From: Ilumatobacteraceae bacterium
GTDB taxonomy: Bacteria; Actinomycetota; Acidimicrobiia; Acidimicrobiales; Ilumatobacteraceae
DNA length: 50,071 nt
Assembly: GCA_013213745.1 (NCBI GenBank)
Contig: JABSQH010000076.1
Coordinates: 1 to 50,071 of the forward strand
Direction of reading: 5' to 3'
The translations under genes were made by a program, and so were the position numbers. Below the pieces are notes generated by a model. It was not told the DNA's origin. It saw only the letters and a list, made by a program, of their open reading frames with translations, and ran no database searches. Below, piece after piece: positions 7,979 through 14,338 of the stretch; position 1 is the stretch's first letter, and each line of letters opens with the position of its first letter.

Positions 7979-8824
7979 CTATCGGATCGCAGCTTCGAGC
8001 GTCGCTCGATTTCGGAGTATCCACGCCGCTGACCGCGTTCGCCACGCAATCCCCCAGACGAAGGGGTAGCCATCTGCAGCGGTGCCGTCGAGAGTGTCTG
8101 GGGCGACGTTGTGTGCAATGGCTTCGCCTGCCGCATCAAGCATGGCGACCTCGACCATCTTGTCGACGAACCCCACACGCTGTCGAAGGGGTAGGTCGTA
8201 GGCGTCGAGCATTAACCGCAACCGTCGAGCACGTTGGCCGACGTCACCGAGGCCGACCCGGGCAGCGATGTCGTCGTCGTGGAGTTGCACGTTCAGCCAC
8301 GCTGCTTGTGCGAGTTCGTAGATGGGGTCCATCGGGCCGGCGGTGTCCCAGTCGATGAAACCAGACGGCATGCCATCGATGGCCATGATGTTCCAGGGGC
8401 CGAGGTCGCCGTGTCCGAACCCGCAACCGGCATTGCCGATACGTCGACCGAACCAGTCCTTCCAGACGGCGTCGGCTGGCGGTTCGTAGCTCGCTAACGC
8501 GGCGTGCAGTTCGGCAAGCAACTCACCGATGCGGACAATGGCCTCTTCGGTCCAGGGTGATGGCTGTGGGCTGACACCGTCGATGTAGGTCAGCAGCTCG
8601 TTGCCATCGGCGTCGAAGCCGGACTCGATCGGTTGCGGCGACGCACTGAAGCCGGATCGTTCAAGGTGGTGCAGCAAGTTGATGACCGATGCGCTCCATT
8701 CGTTGGGCGAACGGCGAACATGATCGCCGGCTCGGTGCACCGTGGTTTGCCAGCCACCAGGAAGCGGACGGTCATCGCCAGCACCTGCACCGGGATCCTC
8801 AGCGGCAGCCACGGCGAACATCAT
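7979..8824 (-). CDS. APH-family phosphotransferase
   Basis: This 281-residue kinase of the aminoglycoside phosphotransferase / choline kinase fold has the catalytic loop FGHGDLGPWNIMA (H-G-D-x-x-x-x-N) and the metal-binding FIDWDTAGPMDPIYELA. The N-lobe is short (LPGGWQTTVHRAGDHVRRSP). I chose the ATG at 8822-8824, which overlaps the stop of the preceding 79-residue frame. Members phosphorylate antibiotics, sugars or amino alcohols; resistance should not be assumed. The C-terminal region (RSAAWILRNRATLEAAI) is complete. Confidence 0.85.
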   Translation of the reverse strand: MMFAVAAAEDPGAGAGDDRPLPGGWQTTVHRAGDHVRRSPNEWSASVINLLHHLERSGFSASPQPIESGFDADGNELLTYIDGVSPQPSPWTEEAIVRIGELLAELHAALASYEPPADAVWKDWFGRRIGNAGCGFGHGDLGPWNIMAIDGMPSGFIDWDTAGPMDPIYELAQAAWLNVQLHDDDIAARVGLGDVGQRARRLRLMLDAYDLPLRQRVGFVDKMVEVAMLDAAGEAIAHNVAPDTLDGTAADGYPFVWGIAWRTRSAAWILRNRATLEAAIR

Positions 8825-9060
8825 CGCAGCGCGCCCGCGCTCAGAAGCGACCGATATCGCCCCAACCGACGCCGCGCCTCTACCCACTCTGTAGCGGCAC
8901 CGTTGCGCTCGCCGATGAGCGCGAGGTCGCCGGGAGCTGACTGGTGTCGGATGTCAGTCGATGGGGCTCTTAGCCGTTCGGCGATGTCCTCGAGTCGAAG
9001 TTCCGCCTCGGCGACCTCCATCACCAACGCGTCGACGTCGTCATTGGACGTTGCTGCCAC
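8821..9060 (-). CDS. Small helical hypothetical protein
   Basis: This 79-residue frame lies directly upstream of the APH-type kinase, with stop and start overlapping. The sequence is mostly predicted helix (DDVDALVMEVAEAELRLEDI, then EWVEARRRLGRYRSLL), with heptad-like spacing suggesting a short coiled coil. I recognise no family. The coupling and protein-like composition make it plausible as a real gene with a role linked to the kinase, but the evidence is thin. Confidence 0.45.
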   Translation of the reverse strand: MAATSNDDVDALVMEVAEAELRLEDIAERLRAPSTDIRHQSAPGDLALIGERNGAATEWVEARRRLGRYRSLLSAGALR

Positions 9061-9133
9061 GCTGCGGGTGTTGATCTCGAGGAAGACCCGAAGCGTGGCA
9101 ACGGCCCGATACCGGCGGTGGGGCTCGCCCTCG

Positions 9134-9706
9134 CTAGCTGGTCATCCCCTCCAGGCCGACCAGTGCTCGTGCGTGCTCGATCTCACCCATGTGGCGCAGG
9201 CCGTGTTGGTACCACCAGCACTCCATGGCGTCGAGCTTGGTGATGCCCTCGTCGCCGCCGACTCGTGCCGAGTACGTGCTGGCGACCTGGGGTGGATACG
9301 GCTTGGGAATCAGGAGATCGGTGAGCGCCGCCGGATCGAAGTCGGCGATGAACGCCTCGGTGCGGGCCCACACCGTGTTCATGTAGTCGATAAACCCGTC
9401 GTAGTCGCCGATGCGTTGAGCGACCATCTCCTCCGGCGTCCGCTGCTTGCCGTGATCGGGGATGGCGATCCCGATCTTGGTCGCCCATTCGGCATCGAAG
9501 ATCGGCGCCTCACCACCGGAGATCAACATGTAGGCGGAGTCCTCCATGTTCACGTAGTGAAACAACGAGAAGGCGATGGGGAGCACGGCATCTCGTTCGA
9601 CGTGATTGACCTGGTCGAGCTTCATCGTGGCGCATGCGTCCTCGTATAACGAATGCATGGCGCGCATCCGCCGGCGAAGTGAGTCGAGAATCAGTGCATT
9701 GCTCAT
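9134..9706 (-). CDS. DinB-family protein, putative thiol-dependent enzyme
   Basis: This 190-residue protein has a four-helix-bundle pattern: RRRMRAMHSLYEDAC, LPIAFSLFHYVNMEDSAYML, a helix around IDYMNTVWARTEAFI, and MECWWYQHGLRHMGEIEHAR. His in FHYVNMED and in QHGLRHMGEIEH are in the positions of the metal triad of DinB/YfiT-like proteins. The family contains mycothiol- and bacillithiol-dependent S-transferases. It is the last gene of the minus-strand run beginning at 13674, 51 bases after the acyl-CoA dehydrogenase gene. Confidence 0.75.
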   Translation of the reverse strand: MSNALILDSLRRRMRAMHSLYEDACATMKLDQVNHVERDAVLPIAFSLFHYVNMEDSAYMLISGGEAPIFDAEWATKIGIAIPDHGKQRTPEEMVAQRIGDYDGFIDYMNTVWARTEAFIADFDPAALTDLLIPKPYPPQVASTYSARVGGDEGITKLDAMECWWYQHGLRHMGEIEHARALVGLEGMTS

Positions 9707-9757
9707 CTGTTGGTCCTTTTCGTGGAGAGAGGGCGTTGTCGTGCGAGGGCGCGGCGA

Positions 9758-11005
9758 TCAGGACCGGCGCAGCTCGTTCCATGGCGTTTCGCGCCGCTCG
9801 GCTTCATCGGGCTCGCGCGGGAGACCGAGGACGCGCTCACCGATCGAATTGCGCAGCACCTCGTCGCTGCCACCAGCGATCGACGATGCAGGAGTGAACA
9901 TCGCATATCGATGGAAGAGACCACCGTCGGGTACATCGTCACCCCACAACATCCCAGCGGCGCCCAGCGCTTCGAGGCCGATGTCGCGGGTCTGTCGACC
10001 GGTTTCGGCTCCGCCGATCTTGAGGGTGGCCACCTCGGGGCCGGGCTGGCGACCAGCTTTCATCGATGCGGTCCCTCGATGGCTCGACCAGCTCATCACC
10101 GCTCGTTCCGCAGCGAGTCGTGCGAGGCGGTCGCGCATCACTGCGCCGCTGCTGTCGCCGCATTCCATCGCGCCTTGGAAGACCTCGCCGGCGCGACCGG
10201 CCATGGCGATCGAGAAGCCGTCCGCCGCAGCGGCCTCGGCGCGGGCGTGCTCTCCGACGGCGACGCTGAGATCTGCCTCGTAGAACGCAGCGGTGTCGCC
10301 GAGTCCAGCGTTGCTCGGATCGCGTTCGAACGACAGGGTTGCCATCGCGACCCGCCAGCCGTCACCCTGCGCACCGACACGGTCGTCGTCGTGGACGCGG
10401 GCATCGGTGAAGAACACCTCGTTGAACGCCGCATCGCCGGTCATCTCACGCAGCGGCCGAACATCAACACCGGGCTGGCGCATGTCGATCAGGAAGTAGG
10501 TGACGCCACGGTGCTTGGGTAGCTCTGGATCGGTGCGGGCGATGAGGATGCCGAAGTCGGCATAGTGCGCTCCCGAGTTCCACACCTTTTGACCATCGAC
10601 CCGCCACTCGTCGCCGTCACGCACCGCGCGGGTACCGAGTGAGGCCATGTCCGATCCCGCGCTCGGTTCGGAGAACAGCTGACACCACGGGGTTGTGCCG
10701 TCGACGATGCCGGGCAGATAGCGCTGCTGTTGCTCCGGGGAGCCCATGGTGAGCAACGTCGGGGCGACGAGGAACGTGGCGACACCGTTCGGGGGACCGT
10801 AGGCGCCGGCCGCTCGGCGGGCCTGCTGGACCGCCTTGGCGTCGCGGCGACCGAGGCTGCGCCCCCCGAAACCCTCCGGCCACTGCGGGAACGCGAACCC
10901 CGAATCGGCCAGATCGCGCCACCACTCGCCGAGTGGGCGAGTGGGATCCCAGTGTCCGGCAAACCACTGTTCGGCCTCTTGCGCGATTGGCGTTGGCTCG
11001 CTCAT
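9758..11005 (-). CDS. Acyl-CoA dehydrogenase
   Basis: This 415-residue flavoprotein has the standard acyl-CoA dehydrogenase signatures: CQLFSEPSAGSDMASL (FAD/substrate loop), VDGQKVWNSGAHYADFGILIART, VRPLREMTGDAAFNEVFFTD, and near the C-terminus FTPASSIAGGSDEVLRNSIG, then ERVLGLPRE. These enzymes oxidise acyl-CoA thioesters to 2-enoyl-CoA, passing electrons to ETF. Actinobacteria have many paralogues, including ones for steroid side chains, so the substrate is open. It lies 71 bases downstream of the mycothiol-type gene, in the operon headed by the selenoprotein. Confidence 0.93.
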   Translation of the reverse strand: MSEPTPIAQEAEQWFAGHWDPTRPLGEWWRDLADSGFAFPQWPEGFGGRSLGRRDAKAVQQARRAAGAYGPPNGVATFLVAPTLLTMGSPEQQQRYLPGIVDGTTPWCQLFSEPSAGSDMASLGTRAVRDGDEWRVDGQKVWNSGAHYADFGILIARTDPELPKHRGVTYFLIDMRQPGVDVRPLREMTGDAAFNEVFFTDARVHDDDRVGAQGDGWRVAMATLSFERDPSNAGLGDTAAFYEADLSVAVGEHARAEAAAADGFSIAMAGRAGEVFQGAMECGDSSGAVMRDRLARLAAERAVMSWSSHRGTASMKAGRQPGPEVATLKIGGAETGRQTRDIGLEALGAAGMLWGDDVPDGGLFHRYAMFTPASSIAGGSDEVLRNSIGERVLGLPREPDEAERRETPWNELRRS

Positions 11006-11076
11006 TGCGTCCCCTCGTGAACCGTCGTCATCTCAAAGTAGTGCCATTCGAACACGCAGAATCGTGCCGGAGTGGA

Positions 11077-11886
11077 TCAGATGTTGGCACTGAGGTTCCA
11101 TGCGTCGATCGCAGCGAGGTCGCCCGTTGTCGTCAGCTGATTTGTCGTTGCCCGACCCCACAGCCACGGGACCAACTCGTTGCTTTCTCCGGCCACGAAG
11201 AGTTCTGATGGGTCCGTCGGCGTGACCGGCGAATGCTGACCGGTGTGGGCATCGACGAGCTCGACGGTGAAGTCGTCGACGGCCTTGTCGACGCGCCACG
11301 CCAGATCGAGATCGGTCGCCACCACCGTGATGGGCTGATCGGGCACACGTTCGGCGTCGAGGTCGCCGCGCAGCAGGAGGGCGCCGTGCCACATGACGCG
11401 CAGCGTTTCGTCGATCGAGGCCGTTGCCCGTGCCGGCCCCCACGGCTCGATGTCTCCGAGGACCGCTTGGGCATCTCGTACGTGGATGGCGGTCTCGGTC
11501 GCCGCCCGCTGGAGCCAGGCCCGCCCGGTTCGTCGCGACTGGAAGACGTAACACGGCGCATCGAGGTCGGTAGATCTCACGAGGTCGACGAAGGCGTCGG
11601 CCGCGTCGACCAGCCAGACCAATCGATCGGCGTTGCCACGCGGCGGCTGCGGCTGTGAACTCCACGAGACTCCGTAGTCGAGCGGCTCGCTGCCGTTGAC
11701 CAAGTTGTACGTGTACCACCCGGACAGGCCCGAGATCACATGGCCAACGAGCTGACGCATCGTCCAGCCGGGGCACGCCGGCACGGGCGTGCGGGCACCG
11801 ACGATGGCGGCGATCTCGGCGAGTTCTCGAGCGGCTTCGCCGATCCATTCGGCATACTCGGCGTCACCCATGGTGGCCGTTGTCAC
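11077..11886 (-). CDS. Mycothiol-dependent maleylpyruvate isomerase family protein
   Basis: I start this at the GTG at 11884-11886, which overlaps the TetR stop by 4 bases (GTGA), giving 269 residues; an ATG five codons later is an alternative. The first domain has the DinB-like metal site of this family: CPGWTMRQLVGHVISGLSGW (His) and RAATETAIHVRDAQAVLG (Glu and His). The C-terminal domain (RATTNQLTTTGDLAAIDAWN) is the usual actinobacterial extension. Related enzymes isomerise maleylpyruvate or transfer thiols using mycothiol. The neighbouring dehydrogenase and regulator suggest a catabolic operon; the substrate is not known. Confidence 0.83.
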   Translation of the reverse strand: MTTATMGDAEYAEWIGEAARELAEIAAIVGARTPVPACPGWTMRQLVGHVISGLSGWYTYNLVNGSEPLDYGVSWSSQPQPPRGNADRLVWLVDAADAFVDLVRSTDLDAPCYVFQSRRTGRAWLQRAATETAIHVRDAQAVLGDIEPWGPARATASIDETLRVMWHGALLLRGDLDAERVPDQPITVVATDLDLAWRVDKAVDDFTVELVDAHTGQHSPVTPTDPSELFVAGESNELVPWLWGRATTNQLTTTGDLAAIDAWNLSANI

Positions 11887-12497
11887 GACGTGCTCGCAGT
11901 GGCGGGTAGGAGCTCGTCGATGGCGTCGTTCCAGGCGCGCTTGGTCTGAGCTGGCGTCCGCTCGTGGCTCCGGCGCAGTTGTTCCCACGACTCGACCGAG
12001 GTGAGCACGGCCACCATCGCGACCAGATTCTCGCGACGTGCCGGACTCAGCTGTCGTAGTTCGGGGTCGAAGTGTCGTTGTGTTTGATCGGCAAATTGCA
12101 GGCGGACCCCGTCGACGTGTGCCTGGGCTGACGGGTCCTGCTGGCACATCGATCGGGCCAGCAGCTGCAGGGGGTGCAACGCTTCGTGGAGCTCCAGTCG
12201 CGAGGCGGTGAACGAAGCGATTCGCTCGTGGCGCGCACCGATCCCGATCTGGGGGATGATGAACAGTTCCGGGAAGCGCTCGACCAGGCGGGCAGCGGCG
12301 TCGTTGCGGAGCTCATCCAAATCGGTGAAATAGCGGTAGAGCGATGCGATCGACACGTCGGCGAGGGCCGCCACCTCCTCGGGGCGGGGGTGGTCGCCTC
12401 GCTCGAGTACCAAGTCGATGAAGGCGTCGAGCGCGCGAGTGCGGCGCTCGATCGGCGGCGGGCGTCGATGGCCCATCGGTACAGACGTGTCGGTCAT
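11883..12497 (-). CDS. TetR-family transcriptional regulator
   Basis: This 204-residue protein has a TetR N-terminal HTH: RRTRALDAFIDLVLERGD then EEVAALADVSIASLYRYFTD, with the recognition helix ending in the family-typical LYRYF. Residues about 65-204 form the ligand-binding and dimer domain (HEALHPLQLLARSMCQQDPS). It is the second gene of the operon, 31 bases after the selenoprotein and overlapping the isomerase-like gene by 4 bases. The long inverted repeat over the operon's first start codon (13672-13698) is a good candidate for its own operator. Confidence 0.9.
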   Translation of the reverse strand: MTDTSVPMGHRRPPPIERRTRALDAFIDLVLERGDHPRPEEVAALADVSIASLYRYFTDLDELRNDAAARLVERFPELFIIPQIGIGARHERIASFTASRLELHEALHPLQLLARSMCQQDPSAQAHVDGVRLQFADQTQRHFDPELRQLSPARRENLVAMVAVLTSVESWEQLRRSHERTPAQTKRAWNDAIDELLPATASTS

Positions 12498-12528
12498 CGA
12501 CGCTCCGCCATCGAGATCGGTGAGCCGC

Positions 12529-13674
12529 TCAGCGGTCTCCCGGAGTGAGGTAGAACCACATCGGCTGTGGCGCCTCTTGCCGTTCCATCTCCTTGCGTGC
12601 TGCTAACAGCACCTTGCCGGTCTCGGTGGCGTCGAGGAACCAACGTGTGCCGGCCCACGCCGGCGGCGCGTGATCGACCATGGCGAGGGCGGCGGTTTCG
12701 TAGTACCCGCGGATGTCTTGGCTGACACGCATGGGGAGCCCGGGAATGCCGGCCTCGTCCCAGGGTGTGCCGTCGGCGATGCGGATGAACGCTTCGATCG
12801 CCGCTGGGATGTCGTCGGCCTGGACGACGCGTCCCGCGGCGATGCGGCCGTTCGACATCTCGAGACCGCGGTCGTAGGCGGTGCGCAGGCCCCGGGCCTC
12901 GTCGATCGCCGGATGGGCGTCGGGATCGTGACGCGGCGGCAGCGGGCAGGCCAACATCTCTTCACCGTCGTCGGGAATCGACTCGTCGAACTCGGTGACG
13001 AGCGGTTCCGGCGAGTCGAGGAGCGCAAACGCGGCGTCGAGAACGCGGTGTTGGAACTCGGGGTCGCCGGGCTTGCCCAGCGGTCGGCCGAGCGGGAAGT
13101 CGCACCACAACCCGCGGGGCGGAGCGGCGCTTTCGATCTGCTTGCGGATCGAGCCGAGGGCGATGGTGGCCATCCCGGCAGCTTCGAAGACGTGGGCGAG
13201 CGTACTCACGGTACGCGTGCACAGTGGTCAAACGGGCGTGAGCAGAACGATGTCGACACCCTGGTCGCGGAGCCACTTGGCGCCCGCCGGACCAGAGTCC
13301 ATCTTGATGGTCGACAGATCGAACTGGTTACCGGCGTAGGCCATGTGGTGGTCGCTGACGGCGCCGATGACGCCGCGTGCGGCCAGCTCGTCGAGCCGGT
13401 CGAGGGGGATCACCGTGTTCATGTCGTAGGCGTACCCGGTGTCGTCGAAGTTGGGGCTCCAGTGGCCCAACACGTAGTCGCGCCGCGTGCCGTCGAGCAC
13501 GCGATAGGTCGTGTCTCCCGGATCGAAGTCGTCTTGATCGGGGTGATGCAGCGAAGCCGTGGTGACCACGGCCACCGTGGCGTTGGCAAGCGGCGGGGGA
13601 GTGGTGAACGCAGTGTTCTCGAAGTCAGGTGGCGGGAGGTTCTCGGTGAGCGCCTTGATGTCGGAGTCGGCCAT
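12529..13674 (-). CDS. Selenoprotein, GrdB/PrdB-like reductase subunit, with in-frame UGA
   Basis: Read straight through the TGA at 13228-13230, this frame encodes 381 residues, with selenocysteine as residue 149 in the motif GVDIVLLTPV-U-PLCTRTV. Before the TGA, DMNTVIPLDRLDELAARGVI and SGPAGAKWLRDQGVDIVLL match glycine/betaine/sarcosine/proline reductase B-type subunits. After it, TLAHVFEAAGMATIALGSIR continues the same fold. In that family a Cys or Sec sits exactly here in a U/C-x-x-C redox pair, so a conventional caller would split the gene into a 148-residue frame and a GTG-started 226-residue frame. A hairpin follows the UGA. It heads the operon with the TetR, isomerase-like and dehydrogenase genes. 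The reaction is unknown; reductive cleavage by the Sec-Cys pair is inferred. No Sec machinery genes are in the window. Confidence 0.83.
13200..13230 (-). promoter_or_regulatory. SECIS-like hairpin after the UGA codon
   Basis: On the minus strand the UGA (13230-13228) is followed by 11 bases and then GCGTAC-CGTGA-GTACGC (13216-13200), a perfect 6-bp stem with a 5-base loop. The loop begins 17 bases after the UGA and its second base is G. Both fit the loose bacterial SECIS consensus that recruits SelB. Outer bases GTG and CAC can extend the stem with an internal loop. The fold was judged by eye. Confidence 0.65.
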
Positions 13675-13698
13675 GAGAGTGAAACTATCACTCTCATG
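13672..13698 (-). promoter_or_regulatory. Perfect 27-bp inverted repeat over the selenoprotein start codon
   Basis: CATGAGAGTGA-AACTA-TCACTCTCATG is a perfect 11-bp inverted repeat with a 5-base spacer, and its left arm contains the ATG of the selenoprotein gene. The minus-strand spacer and flanks give GATAGT, a possible -10 just upstream, consistent with a leaderless transcript. Size and symmetry match TetR-family operators, so autoregulation by the TetR at 11883-12497 is the simplest reading. Confidence 0.65.
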
Positions 13699-13732
13699 TG
13701 GCGCGACTACGAGCGGCGTGACGCAACCCGAA

Positions 13733-14060
13733 CTACGAGACGAAGAGCGTTGCGACGTACTGGGCGTGCCGCTCGGCCACGTCGGCGGCCGCTGGATCGA
13801 CCAAGTAGCGCATGCGGTCGTCGTCGGGGCGGCCGGCGTCGGTCATGAAGTGGATGAGTTCGGGCCGCCGGGCGTTCAGGTGGACGAACGCGCGCACGGC
13901 CGACGATGTGTCGTGCTGTCCCAGCTCGACGCCGGGCGCATTGAACTGTCCATCGATCAGGTCGAGCGCGGCGAACCGGTGGACCATGTCGTCGACGCTC
14001 TGGTGGGCGCGCGGGCGTTTCTCGACCAGATCCTCGCCACACACGCAGAACTTCCGAGCT
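13733..14060 (-). pseudogene. TetR-type regulator, C-terminal fragment
   Basis: The minus-strand frame here reads like a TetR ligand domain: HQSVDDMVHRFAALDLIDGQ, then RAFVHLNARRPELIHFMTDA and a natural-looking end HAQYVATLFVS. No HTH is present. Upstream of about 14060 the same strand only mirrors the plus-strand genes that follow. The regulator has therefore lost its DNA-binding half, and the break falls where the luciferase-like fragment begins. An open frame continues on the minus strand to 15220 only because of the high GC content. Confidence 0.6.
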
Positions 14061-14062
14061 AG

Positions 14063-14266
14063 TCCGCAATGCTCGAACGAGAGGGCGTGTCGAGCGTCGA
14101 CGGGTTGGCGATTGTCGGGTCGGAGGCCAACGTCGTCGAGAAGATCGACGAGTTGGAGGCGTCCGGAGCCACGCAGCTCTGGGCCCTCGCCCTCGGAGGG
14201 AACCTCGACGAGATCGCCCACACTCGCCAGGTGTTGGTCACGGCACAGGCGGCCCGCCAGGCCTGA
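14063..14266 (+). pseudogene. Luciferase-like (F420/FMN) monooxygenase, C-terminal fragment
   Basis: Directly after an in-frame TAG at 14060-14062 the plus strand reads SAMLEREGVSSVDGLAIVGS, then EANVVEKIDELEASGATQLWAL and a tail ending at 14266. This is the last 65-70 residues of a luciferase-like oxidoreductase, where the AIVG-E-V-I-L-GAT pattern forms the last strand and helix of the TIM barrel. The active site and more than 200 residues are missing. An ATG at 14069 could start it, but no folded enzyme would result. It abuts the TetR fragment, so one deletion event probably truncated both. Confidence 0.7.
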
Positions 14267-14310
14267 GCCGACGCGCCCTTCGATCCAGTTGGCGGTGGTG
14301 CTAGACCGGT

Positions 14311-14335
14311 GTGTCGACCCGTCCGGGTCCGACAC
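14311..14335 (+). promoter_or_regulatory. Stem-loop just upstream of the FdhF/YdeP gene
   Basis: GTGTCGACCC-GTCC-GGGTCCGACAC can fold into a GC-rich hairpin of about 9-10 bp with one bulge, ending three bases before the ATG at 14339. It covers the position where a ribosome binding site would be, so it could affect translation, or it may simply reflect composition. Confidence 0.3.
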
Positions 14336-14338
14336 TCC

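Noticed and set aside
7979-8824. Antibiotic resistance gene
   Set aside because: The APH fold is clear, but nothing identifies an antibiotic substrate; many such kinases act on metabolites.
1-9060. Integron cassette array
   Set aside because: Genes lie on both strands, and I saw no attC-like pairs of core sites or an integrase.
11887-12147. N-terminal extension of the mycothiol-type isomerase frame
   Set aside because: The extra 87 residues are Arg/Thr-rich and overlap the TetR gene in another frame; the GTG overlapping the TetR stop is the better start.
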